Source: Bacillota bacterium
Lineage (GTDB): Bacteria; Bacillota; Clostridia; Lachnospirales; Lachnospiraceae
Direction of reading: 5' to 3'
DNA: 16,583 nucleotides
Assembly (NCBI GenBank): GCA_023387635.1
Contig: JAEWHU010000122.1
Location: 1-16,583 of the forward strand
Of this stretch, positions 4,802-12,109 are shown piece by piece. The first letter of the stretch is position 1. Each line of letters begins with the position of its first letter. Below the pieces are notes generated by a model, which saw only the letters and a program-made list of their open reading frames with translations, searched no databases and was not told the DNA's origin. A program made the translations under genes and the position numbers.

Positions 4802-6259
4802 TTAAATGCAAAAAGCCGCATAGATTGGTACATACTTTACCCTATTATTATATTCAAAATTCCTAGTGGATATCTTAATTTGTTCATTAACGTTCTTATA
4901 TTGATTTCTAAAAACACTAAAGTTCTTAGAACGTGTCATGTCATTTGACCGCACTTCAATTGGTATAATCACATTATCTTTCATTATAATAAATTCCATT
5001 TTAGCAAGTGAATTGGACTCCCAATAAATAAGCGGATAGCCGTTAGAAGCAAGTGTTATAGCAATATAATTCTCAATTAAAGCTCTTCTTTTATTTGTGT
5101 GAAGTAATTTATTATTAGCTAGAGAATTTGAATTGTTATTTCGATTGATATCAACTGATTCCAATTTAGTACTACTTCTTTTAATAGTTGTATTTAGCAA
5201 ACCTACATCAAAATAATACAACTTTACATTTTGCATATTCTTATCCTTAATATTATATAAGCTATGAACATAGTCAATATGTTCACTACATCCTGCATCA
5301 ATCTCTATATTGTCTAATTTAAAACATGAAAGTCCATAAAAAGAGTTTTGTATGTATTTAATTGCGCTACTGTAGATTCCACAGGTGGCACCTTTTCTAA
5401 TCATACTATATTTGAATTTTCGATTTTCTTTCAGTAATTGTTTATCCATGGAGCAAAAGACTTGGTTTATCTTTAGCCCATCGAGATTCTCTTTCTTACT
5501 AATTTCATATAAGTAAGAATTCATAATAAGTTTATGTTGATTTGAGATGTTGTATAATGTCTCTGTATTATTATACTCATTAACTGCAAGTGGCATTCCA
5601 CCTATTTCTAAATACGTATCAAACAGTTTTAATAATTGATTATGTACAATCACTGGCAATCTACTATTGGTTTGATAATGAATTTTAATAGTTTCTATAT
5701 ACCATTCATGACCAATAGCATATAAAAATTCTTCAAAATCTAGGGGATGTAATATCTGATTACTAATTTTATCAGAAGGCATAAACACATCCATCACTTC
5801 ATTAGATATTGCTAATACATGATACTTTAAAGATTGATTTAATAATTCAAATACTTCCTTTAATTTATCCTTATTTGAGACTATATCTATTGAAGAATCT
5901 ATTTCATTGTCTGATTTCTCAAAAAACAATTGTGTATTATCAAAAATTAATAGTACTTCTTCCTTTTTGTTAGAAGGTACTGCTTCGCTATTTACATCCT
6001 TTGAATCCGTATTCCTAATAGTGAGCTCTTGATACATATCTAGATTATGTTCAAGTTCTTTCCTATCACTTTCTAATATATTATCAATTACACTACTATC
6101 TTCTCCTAGATCAAAATAGATAAATTGCTCATAAAAAGATTTGGCAAAATCTAGGGCAAGGTATGTTTTGCCTACACCACTTGCCCCATAAAGCATAGTA
6201 ACTTTATGATTTGTATTATCTTTCCACTCAATTAATTTATCCATTAATTTTCTTCGCAA
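4802..6259 (-). CDS. AAA_14/DUF4143-type ATPase, function unknown
   Basis: A 485-residue predicted P-loop ATPase of the AAA_14 + DUF4143 architecture. Walker A is GASGVGKT (residues 25-32). The Walker B strand is LLIFDN (about 103-108), where the usual second acidic residue (DE) is replaced by Asn. Other family signs are PLDFEEFL (about 171-178), the IGGMPLAV segment (about 218-225), YFDVGLLN (about 348-355), ALIENYIA and a C-terminal YWES...IPIEVRS region resembling the nuclease-like fold of DUF4143. A low-complexity Asn-rich stretch lies near residue 372. The biological role of this family is not established. The TTG start at 6257-6259 is chosen because AAGGAG sits 8 bases upstream; the next ATG (codon 6) has no such site. 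It follows rluD by 14 bases and is last in the operon. Confidence 0.8.
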   Translation of the reverse strand: MRRKLMDKLIEWKDNTNHKVTMLYGASGVGKTYLALDFAKSFYEQFIYFDLGEDSSVIDNILESDRKELEHNLDMYQELTIRNTDSKDVNSEAVPSNKKEEVLLIFDNTQLFFEKSDNEIDSSIDIVSNKDKLKEVFELLNQSLKYHVLAISNEVMDVFMPSDKISNQILHPLDFEEFLYAIGHEWYIETIKIHYQTNSRLPVIVHNQLLKLFDTYLEIGGMPLAVNEYNNTETLYNISNQHKLIMNSYLYEISKKENLDGLKINQVFCSMDKQLLKENRKFKYSMIRKGATCGIYSSAIKYIQNSFYGLSCFKLDNIEIDAGCSEHIDYVHSLYNIKDKNMQNVKLYYFDVGLLNTTIKRSSTKLESVDINRNNNSNSLANNKLLHTNKRRALIENYIAITLASNGYPLIYWESNSLAKMEFIIMKDNVIIPIEVRSNDMTRSKNFSVFRNQYKNVNEQIKISTRNFEYNNRVKYVPIYAAFCI

Positions 6260-6267
6260 ATTGACAT

Positions 6268-6273
6268 CTCCTT
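6268..6273 (-). promoter_or_regulatory. Ribosome-binding site selecting the TTG start of the ATPase gene
   Basis: AAGGAG just after the rluD stop codon, 8 bases before TTG. This spacing is ideal for TTG and too long (23 bases) for the downstream ATG. Confidence 0.7.
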
Positions 6274-7197
6274 TTATCGCTCCAATTTGTCAAGTAACTT
6301 AGTAAAATATTCAGGTAGAGGTGATTCGAATTCCATATATTCTTTTGTAGTTGGATGTATGAATCCTAATACTTTCGCATGTAGCGCTTGACCCTCTAAG
6401 CGAAAAGAATCTTTCTCAGGACCATACACATTATCACCAAGCAATGGATGTGATATACTAGCCATATGAACACGTATTTGATGAGTTCTGCCCGTTTCTA
6501 ATGAACATTCAATATATGAATATTTATTACCTAAATTTTTAATAACACTGTAATTAGTTGCCGCATTCTTTCCATTTTTATAATTAATTGCCATCTTTTT
6601 TCTATCAACCGGATGTCGTCCTATAGGCGCTTCCACTCTTCCACTTTCGGTTTTAAAAGTGTTATAAACGATAGCATGATACTTTCTTGTAATGGAATGT
6701 ACTTTCAATTGTTCTGAGATAAACTGATGTGCATTATCATTTTTACAAACAACGATAACACCGGTTGTGTTCATATCAATTCGATGCACAATTCCAGGCC
6801 TCATTACACCATTGATTCCAGATAATTCATTCTTGCAATGATATAATAGACCATTAACTAACGTTCCTGTATAATGTCCATTGGCAGGATGTACTACCAT
6901 ACCTTTACCCTTATTAATTATTATAATATCTTTATCCTCATATATAATGTCAAGGGGTATATTCTCTGGTACGACTTCTAAATCAACAGGTGCTGGTATA
7001 ATAACTTTAATATAATCCTCTGCCTTAACCTTATAACTAGATTTTACTGGTTTCTCATTAACTAAAACTTTATTTTCATCAATTAGTTTTCCAATATAAG
7101 ATCTTGTTAATTCACTGGTATTCATGGATAAGTACTTATCTATTCTAATACCTGCCTCTTCATTACTAACTTCAATTTCTAATATATTATCCTTCAT
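6274..7197 (-). CDS. rluD: RluA/RluD-family ribosomal large-subunit pseudouridine synthase
   Basis: Converts uridines to pseudouridine, by family most likely in 23S rRNA helix 69 or a related site. The 307 residues have an N-terminal S4 RNA-binding domain (about 17-75, IRIDKYLS...VLVNEK) and a catalytic domain. The active-site motif is HRIDMNTTGV, with Asp141 as the catalytic residue. Other conserved parts are VVHPANGH, LETGRTHQIRVHMA and HPLLGDNVYG. Length is normal for RluD-type enzymes. The start codon overlaps the end of lspA (11 bp), so translation is coupled. The lspA-rluD pairing is widespread in Firmicutes (ylyA/ylyB region of B. subtilis). The exact target uridines cannot be read from sequence, so the symbol denotes the family. 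Confidence 0.93.
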   Translation of the reverse strand: MKDNILEIEVSNEEAGIRIDKYLSMNTSELTRSYIGKLIDENKVLVNEKPVKSSYKVKAEDYIKVIIPAPVDLEVVPENIPLDIIYEDKDIIIINKGKGMVVHPANGHYTGTLVNGLLYHCKNELSGINGVMRPGIVHRIDMNTTGVIVVCKNDNAHQFISEQLKVHSITRKYHAIVYNTFKTESGRVEAPIGRHPVDRKKMAINYKNGKNAATNYSVIKNLGNKYSYIECSLETGRTHQIRVHMASISHPLLGDNVYGPEKDSFRLEGQALHAKVLGFIHPTTKEYMEFESPLPEYFTKLLDKLER

Positions 7198-7693
7198 TTT
7201 TTGCCCTATCTTTTTTACTTAAAAAATTAAAATCATCATCTTTATAATAAAATATTGTTAATAATACTAAGCAAGTTGCAGATACAGTTACATACATATC
7301 TGCTACGTTAAATATAGGAAAGTCTATTAATTCAAAATAAATGAAATCCACAACATAATTTCTTGTAATACGGTCAATTAAATTACCAATAGCTCCAGCA
7401 GTTAAAAAAACGATAACAAGACGCAAATAATTATAATGTTTCTCATTAGGAAGCTTAAAATAGAAAAATATCATTACACATAGAACTACAACTGAAAAAA
7501 GTGCTAATAAAGTAGTGTTATCACTCATTATTCCCCAAGCTGCTCCAGTATTTTCATGATAATATAAACGAAGTACTTCTGGAATTATTGAAATTGATTC
7601 TTGTCCTTTTAGCCTTGCCACTGCAAGTAGTTTCGTTAACTGATCTATTCCTATTAATAATAATGCATAGATAAGATGTCGTATTTTATTCAT
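7187..7693 (-). CDS. lspA: Lipoprotein signal peptidase (signal peptidase II)
   Basis: Integral membrane aspartyl protease that removes signal peptides from diacylglyceryl-modified prolipoproteins. The 168 residues contain four hydrophobic segments (about 6-24, 59-80, 90-107, 131-150). Family motifs are DQLTK, ENTGAAWG, GNLIDRI, VVDFIYF (Asp116) and FNVADMYV (Asp132). These two Asp residues correspond to the known catalytic dyad. The tail KKDRAKNEG is cytoplasmic and positively charged. GGAGG stands 5 bases before the ATG. The gene follows aroB by 23 bases. A likely substrate in this window is the lipoprotein carboxypeptidase at 14515-15480. Confidence 0.96.
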   Translation of the reverse strand: MNKIRHLIYALLLIGIDQLTKLLAVARLKGQESISIIPEVLRLYYHENTGAAWGIMSDNTTLLALFSVVVLCVMIFFYFKLPNEKHYNYLRLVIVFLTAGAIGNLIDRITRNYVVDFIYFELIDFPIFNVADMYVTVSATCLVLLTIFYYKDDDFNFLSKKDRAKNEG

Positions 7694-7716
7694 AATGCCT
7701 CCGATTTAAGTATTTA

Positions 7717-8805
7717 TTAAGACCTAATAACATAATTAATTGCCTCTAAAAGCAGTGAGTCTGTAATAGTAATATCAATTATTGCATTGCCTATTTTAGA
7801 TAACAATATAAATTTTAATTTTCCTGATTCTACCTTTTTATCCGACTTAGTAATATTAAGTACTTCTTCACTCTTTAGTCCAGTTACATATGTGGGTAAA
7901 TGAAACAAACTTATTGTCTTCTCAATATCCTTAACTTCTTCAAGTGTTAAGTTATTCATAAGATAAGATAAATAAGATGCTGCCACCATACCAATGGCCA
8001 CACATTCCCCATGAAGTAATTTAAATTCTTTTAATTTTTCGATTGCATGGCCTATAGTATGTCCAAAATTGAGTAAGGCTCTATCTCCTATTTCTTTTGG
8101 ATCCTGCTCTACAACTTCTTTTTTAATATAGCAACTTCTTGAAATCAGTTCATACATAGTATGAACCTCACGCCTATTAATTTCTTCTGCGTTTTCCTTT
8201 AGCCATTGATAATAAGAAAAATCTTTTATTAATCCATGTTTAATGATTTCTCCAAAACCTGCACAAAATTCTTTGCTATCTAAGGTTATAAGAGAGTTTA
8301 GATTCATATATACTAACTTAGGTTGATGGAAAGCACCGACCATATTTTTATATGCCAAAAAGTCTACACCAGTTTTACCACCAATGCTACTGTCAACCAT
8401 AGATAACAGAGTCGTAGGAACTTGAATAAAGGAAATACCTCTTAAAAAAGTTGCGGCGGCGTATCCAGTTAAGTCTCCAACAACGCCACCACCTAATGCG
8501 ATAAGAATATCTTTTCTATCGAAGGATTCTTTTATCAAGTATTCATACAAAGTATATACCGTGTCAAGATTTTTACTAGACTCACCAAAAGGAAAAACAA
8601 AGGTTTTAACTATTTTTACATGATTTTCTATTAGCTTTGCTACTTCATTCAAATAGTAATTACTTACCTTCGAATCCGTTACAATACATACTTTTTTATT
8701 ACTTGTATTAAGCTTATCTAATTCTAATAATAGACCTTTATAATCTTCTTCTAACACAATATCATATATGGGTAAATCATTATACTTAACGGCAATACGC
8801 TCCAT
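7717..8805 (-). CDS. aroB: 3-dehydroquinate synthase
   Basis: Second step of the shikimate pathway, DAHP to 3-dehydroquinate, using NAD+ and a divalent metal. The 362 residues show the NAD-binding GGGVVGDLTGYAAAT (about 105-119), VPTTLLSMVDSSIGGKTGVD (129-148) and the metal ligands Glu186 (GFGEIIKHG), His249 (NFGHTIGHAIE) and His265 (LHGE). Length is normal and all key residues are present. AGGAG overlapping the divIVA stop codon lies 8 bases before the ATG; the intergenic gap is 11 bases. Its place between divIVA and lspA, in an operon of division and membrane genes, is unusual: no other shikimate gene is nearby. Confidence 0.96.
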   Translation of the reverse strand: MERIAVKYNDLPIYDIVLEEDYKGLLLELDKLNTSNKKVCIVTDSKVSNYYLNEVAKLIENHVKIVKTFVFPFGESSKNLDTVYTLYEYLIKESFDRKDILIALGGGVVGDLTGYAAATFLRGISFIQVPTTLLSMVDSSIGGKTGVDFLAYKNMVGAFHQPKLVYMNLNSLITLDSKEFCAGFGEIIKHGLIKDFSYYQWLKENAEEINRREVHTMYELISRSCYIKKEVVEQDPKEIGDRALLNFGHTIGHAIEKLKEFKLLHGECVAIGMVAASYLSYLMNNLTLEEVKDIEKTISLFHLPTYVTGLKSEEVLNITKSDKKVESGKLKFILLSKIGNAIIDITITDSLLLEAINYVIRS

Positions 8806-8816
8806 TCTATTTACTC

Positions 8817-9515
8817 CTATCTTTCATCTTCAATGTCTATAAATTCAAAGTCACTTTCTTCTTTCGTTGCTGCAACATTATTCTCTAATGCATTTGAATT
8901 ATTTATATTCTTGTTCTGTTTATTATTTTTTTGTTTATTATTCTTTTTATTATTATCCTTTTTATGACTTAACATTAAGTGTTCATCTTCATTGTTTTGA
9001 TTCAATTCTACTTGCGCACTAGAAGTATAAAGTTCTTTATTGTCATTAAACATATCTAGATTCGCAATATGTATATTAAAAGTTTCACTCTCTAAAAGCT
9101 CAAATTGTGAGGCCGCTAAGTGTTTAAATTGTGCTTTGTAAGACTCGTATTGTCTCATTAACTGAATGGTTTGCTCTCTAAGTTTATTATAATCATTCTT
9201 TGCATCTGCTAATATAATCCCTGCATTCGCTCTAGCTTCATTTTCAATGGACATTGCAGTTACTCGTGCTGCATCCCTTGTTTCATCCGCAGTTTGCTCC
9301 GCTAACACTAATGCTTTTTGAATGGTTTTTTCAATGGTTTTATAATAATTTAACCCTTCATTTAAAACATTAATTTTATCATTTAACTCCATATTCTCTT
9401 TATATAGAGTTTCGTAATCCGCTTGTAGCTCATTCACAAAACTCTCAACATCTTTTTTATCATATCCAAAACCTGTACGAAAGGTTTTGCTTTGTAACTC
9501 GATTGGCGTAATCAT
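8817..9515 (-). CDS. divIVA: DivIVA-family coiled-coil polarity/division protein
   Basis: Peripheral membrane coiled-coil protein that marks curved membrane (septa, poles) and recruits division or wall enzymes. The 232 residues start with the DivIVA lipid-binding region (ITPIELQSKTFRTGFGYDKKDVESF), where FRTGFGYD matches the FxxxxxGYD hallmark. A long heptad-type coiled coil follows (about 27-140), interrupted by alanine-rich segments. The tail from about 170 is hydrophilic and disordered, with a Lys/Asn/Gln low-complexity run (about 185-210) before an acidic end. The short end-to-start gaps (11 bases each side) place it firmly between ylmH and aroB. The yggS-sepF-yggT-ylmH-divIVA order is the classic Gram-positive cluster downstream of ftsZ. 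Confidence 0.93.
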   Translation of the reverse strand: MITPIELQSKTFRTGFGYDKKDVESFVNELQADYETLYKENMELNDKINVLNEGLNYYKTIEKTIQKALVLAEQTADETRDAARVTAMSIENEARANAGIILADAKNDYNKLREQTIQLMRQYESYKAQFKHLAASQFELLESETFNIHIANLDMFNDNKELYTSSAQVELNQNNEDEHLMLSHKKDNNKKNNKQKNNKQNKNINNSNALENNVAATKEESDFEFIDIEDER

Positions 9516-9526
9516 AAAAAATCCTC

Positions 9527-10288
9527 CTAAATGTATTTTAATATGGTAACATAATATCTTCCCTTTTTGGTTTGATTTTCTAATCCCTTATAGATAAATT
9601 TACCGTGCCCTCTAACGGAAATAGTTTCATTTATTTTTAAATTATAGCTATTATGCAAGACTAATTTACCATCTATATATACTTTTCCACCTGTTATTAA
9701 AGAAGTAATACTACTTCTAGAAGTGTTAAATGCAAGAGCAATAATAGCATCTAATCGTTCCGATGAAACAGTCCCTCTAATCTCTTTAAAATTAGGTTTT
9801 ATATCTAATTCATCACCGCTAACTATAGAAAGTTTTACATTTGTATGTTTAACTTTATCTAAATTATCTATAATATACCTACTAATACTTGTTTCACAAA
9901 ATACGTATCCTTCTTTTTCTTTAACTAAAATATCGCCAATCATACATCTTTCAATTCCCAAATTTAAGATTGCTCCAAGATAATCTCTATGATTTAAATC
10001 ATCGCTGAATTTTTTATTTAGGGGTGATATTTTTATACAAGAGATATAACAAGTAAAAGCTTTTACAGAAGTATCTCCGTAAAAGCATAATACTTTCCTT
10101 TCCGCACCCTCATATCCCCCAAACAAACCATATTCTACAGTAGAAAGTTCATTCTTTATACTATAAAATAAATTAATTTCTGCAAGATTTAAGAAATCAG
10201 TAAAGGTATTTATGTTTTTTCTTTCTGCTATTTTAGACAGATCAATCATTCTTTTTTGTAATATTAATTCTTCTTTTTCTAACTTCAT
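9527..10288 (-). CDS. ylmH: YlmH-type S4-domain RNA-binding protein
   Basis: A cytosolic RNA-binding protein; B. subtilis YlmH has been linked to ribosome-associated rescue, while older work in pneumococcus linked it to division. The C-terminal S4 domain (about residues 175-250) has SSERLDAIIALAFNTSRS, GGKVYIDGK and ISVRGHGKF. The N-terminal part contains the family's FGGYEGAERKVLCFYG and the RDYLGAILNLGIERCMIGDI segment. The ATG at 10286-10288 is chosen because AGAGAGGTG ends 9 bases before it. An in-frame GTG four codons upstream overlaps that ribosome site and is unlikely to be used. The gene is separated from yggT by a large palindromic element, whereas the order yggT-ylmH is usually tight. 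Confidence 0.92.
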   Translation of the reverse strand: MKLEKEELILQKRMIDLSKIAERKNINTFTDFLNLAEINLFYSIKNELSTVEYGLFGGYEGAERKVLCFYGDTSVKAFTCYISCIKISPLNKKFSDDLNHRDYLGAILNLGIERCMIGDILVKEKEGYVFCETSISRYIIDNLDKVKHTNVKLSIVSGDELDIKPNFKEIRGTVSSERLDAIIALAFNTSRSSITSLITGGKVYIDGKLVLHNSYNLKINETISVRGHGKFIYKGLENQTKKGRYYVTILKYI

Positions 10289-10297
10289 TAAATTACA

Positions 10298-10306
10298 CAC
10301 CTCTCT
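10298..10306 (-). promoter_or_regulatory. Ribosome-binding site deciding the ylmH start
   Basis: AGAGAGGTG on minus, 9 bases before the ATG at 10286-10288. The alternative GTG start lies within this sequence, so the ATG is preferred. Confidence 0.6.
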
Positions 10307-10318
10307 AATACTATATTT

Positions 10319-10470
10319 TTAGGTAATTGCGAAACATCAAAATTGTGAATATTTCATATGTAATTTATACAATTCCAGAGCGGAAGTTAAGCGGAATGAG
10401 CGTTGTAGCGGAGGAATTGGTATAAAGTGCATATGGAATTCGTGCAAATAAAGAGTTTCGCAAATCCTAA
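10319..10470. repeat. About 150-bp imperfect palindromic element between yggT and ylmH
   Basis: The arms of about 50 bases (10327-10376 and 10413-10462) are near reverse complements. They begin with an exact TTGCGAAAC/GTTTCGCAA pair, then pair through CATATG, TTATA and AATTCC with scattered mismatches and one bulge. Weaker complementarity extends to about 10319 and 10470. The 35-base centre is GC-rich compared with its surroundings and contains four AGCG repeats, three of them AGCGGA. No frame inside has a ribosome site. It resembles a MITE or extragenic palindrome, or a very stable RNA hairpin in the operon transcript. No T-run follows, so it is not a simple terminator. Confidence 0.75.
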
Positions 10471-10478
10471 TTATATTT

Positions 10479-10736
10479 TTAAGAGATAAAAAGCTCTTGC
10501 AAAAATAATATGATGACAAAGCTTATAATTGGCGCTAAATCAGCTCTAGGTGTGTTGAAAATGGAATGTTTTAATAAATATCTCACTGGTACTAAGATTG
10601 GATCAAGCACAGTAGAAAGCATTTCTTTTATATCCTTGCCATTAGGAAACCAAGATGCTATCACATATAAAAACAAAATAATTTCAAGCACAGTGAAAAA
10701 TACGTATAGTGCATCATATAATAAATTAAGGTTCAT
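10479..10736 (-). CDS. yggT: YggT/YlmG-family membrane protein
   Basis: An 85-residue integral membrane protein with two hydrophobic segments (about 7-28 and 66-84) and the YggT-family core between them: YVIASWFP (about 24-31), then DPILVPVRYLL (about 45-55). Family length is about 80-100. Related proteins are linked to membrane or nucleoid distribution in bacteria and chloroplasts; a precise activity is not known. It starts 3 bases after the sepF stop, and AAGGAA within the end of sepF serves as ribosome site, so expression is coupled to the division protein SepF. Confidence 0.92.
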   Translation of the reverse strand: MNLNLLYDALYVFFTVLEIILFLYVIASWFPNGKDIKEMLSTVLDPILVPVRYLLKHSIFNTPRADLAPIISFVIILFLQELFIS

Positions 10737-10739
10737 ATT

Positions 10740-11306
10740 TTAAAATTCCTTATTTAAAGTTGGTACTTCAAAACCATCACTTTGTATTAGTTCCAAATAA
10801 TCACCAGAAATGTCAACAGTATCTGGACATATAATAAATATATAGCTTGATATTTGATGTAATTTTCCGTTTAATGCATATACAGAACCAGAGATAAAAT
10901 CCATAATTCTTTGTGCTAAATCAACATCAAACCCTTCTAGATTTATAACAGCCGCTCTACCCGATAACAACATATCACATATATCCTGTGAATCTTCAAA
11001 GGTTATAGGCTTCATAATGCAAACTTCAAACCCTTTTGGAGTTGTTCGGATTGGAACGACTTTATTTGAATTTGTTCTTTCCATTCTGGCCGTCCTTTCT
11101 CTTTTTTGCTCATTCACTTTTGGATAACTAGATTCTTCGTCTATTCTTTGATTCTCATATTGACTTTGTTTGCTTAAGGCTTTTCTCTCAAGTTTTTCGT
11201 TACGTCTTATCTCTCTTTCTTCAGCCTCTGAAAGATAATCATCATAATCTTCATCTTCTTCCGTTAATTTTAATTTATCCAAAATGTTTTTAAATAAATC
11301 TGCCAT
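10740..11306 (-). CDS. sepF: Cell division protein SepF
   Basis: Membrane-anchored FtsZ-binding protein that bundles FtsZ and tethers the ring. The 188 residues divide into an N-terminal membrane-targeting helix (ADLFKNILDKLKL), a charged disordered linker (about 15-85, acidic then Arg/Lys-rich) and the conserved SepF core (about 90-180). The core has KPITFEDSQDICDMLLSGRAAVINLEG segments, DLAQRIMDFISGSVYALNG and the final strands. Length is slightly above the 150-residue norm because of the linker. AGGAG stands before the ATG at suitable spacing. About 85 bases separate it from yggS, with no terminator and no convincing promoter, so it is taken as part of the same operon. Confidence 0.95.
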   Translation of the reverse strand: MADLFKNILDKLKLTEEDEDYDDYLSEAEEREIRRNEKLERKALSKQSQYENQRIDEESSYPKVNEQKRERTARMERTNSNKVVPIRTTPKGFEVCIMKPITFEDSQDICDMLLSGRAAVINLEGFDVDLAQRIMDFISGSVYALNGKLHQISSYIFIICPDTVDISGDYLELIQSDGFEVPTLNKEF

Positions 11307-11391
11307 ATCATTAATCTCCTATCCCGTTATATCTTTTATTACAATTAAACTAATACAATCATTATTCAAATAATTATCCTTTGTTTAATAA

Positions 11392-12084
11392 TTAGATAAT
11401 ATAATCTCGCTCACCAAAAATTCCTGTACCTACACGAACAATAGTGGCCCCTTCCTCTATGGCAACTTCATAATCTCCAGTCATTCCCATAGAAAGCATG
11501 TCCATACTAACATTATCAATGTTTTTTGATTTTATGTCAACATATAAATGTCGCATTTTTCTAAAATACTCCCTATTTTTTTCAGGATCTATAGTATATG
11601 GTGCAATAACCATTAGTCCGCTTACTATAACTCGTGAAAGTTTTGATATTTCTAATATAAGAGGTAGTACTTCTTCATATGAAACACCATATTTTGTATC
11701 CTCACCTGCAATATTTACTTCAATCAATATCTTACATACTACATCTTTCTTTATAGCTTCTTTTTCTATTTCTTTTGCTAATTTTAAAGAATCAACTGAA
11801 TGAATTAAGCAAACTTTATCAACAATATATTTCACTTTATTCGTTTGTAAGTGACCAATCATATGCCACTTTAAATTCTTTGGTAAAACTTCATATTTAC
11901 TTGTTAATTCTTGTACTTTATTTTCACCAAAATTAGTTACACCTAATTCATTTAATTCCTCTATCATAGAAACCGGCTTTGTTTTGCTAACAGCAATTAA
12001 AGTTACTTCTTCTCTTTTTCTGCCACTACGATTGCAAGCAGCCTGTATTCTCTCCTCTACCTGGGCTAAGTTGTCTTTTAACAT
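11392..12084 (-). CDS. yggS: YggS/YlmE-family PLP homeostasis protein (PLPBP)
   Basis: A cytosolic PLP-binding protein with an alanine-racemase-like TIM barrel. It lacks a known catalytic activity and buffers pyridoxal phosphate and amino/keto-acid pools. The 230 residues contain the PLP lysine in AVSKTKP (Lys34), FGENKVQE, WHMIGHLQTNK, SVDS, ILIEVNIAGEDTKYGV, GLMVIAPY, LSMGMTGDYEVAIEEGATIVRVGTGIFG, i.e. every family block in order. Its length is normal. GGAAGGAG lies just before the ATG, and the upstream gene ends 25 bases away. It holds the usual position ahead of sepF (ylmE-ylmF in B. subtilis). Confidence 0.96.
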   Translation of the reverse strand: MLKDNLAQVEERIQAACNRSGRKREEVTLIAVSKTKPVSMIEELNELGVTNFGENKVQELTSKYEVLPKNLKWHMIGHLQTNKVKYIVDKVCLIHSVDSLKLAKEIEKEAIKKDVVCKILIEVNIAGEDTKYGVSYEEVLPLILEISKLSRVIVSGLMVIAPYTIDPEKNREYFRKMRHLYVDIKSKNIDNVSMDMLSMGMTGDYEVAIEEGATIVRVGTGIFGERDYII

Positions 12085-12109
12085 TTACAAACTCCTTCCT
12101 TTAACCTAA

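Noticed and set aside
4700..4948. Plus-strand open frame of 82 codons
   Set aside because: No ribosome site, spans the perfect terminator at 4751-4789 and overlaps the 3' end of the ATPase gene on the other strand.
9723..9983. Plus-strand open frames opposite ylmH, and similar ones opposite yggS (11498-11803), the HlyD-like gene (13244-13522), the P-loop gene (13954-14154) and the carboxypeptidase gene (14547-14732)
   Set aside because: All lie antisense to well-supported genes, lack ribosome sites and show no recognisable domains.
10377..10412. GC-rich AGCGGA-repeat core as a tRNA or other structured RNA gene
   Set aside because: Too short, with no cloverleaf pairing or conserved tRNA positions.
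10337..10519. Minus-strand open frame of 60 codons between yggT and ylmH
   Set aside because: It lies within the palindromic element and the yggT 3' end, has no ribosome site, and its residues simply reflect the inverted repeat.
10510..10743. Plus-strand open frame opposite yggT
   Set aside because: Shadow frame; the minus frame is a clear YggT protein in the expected cluster position.
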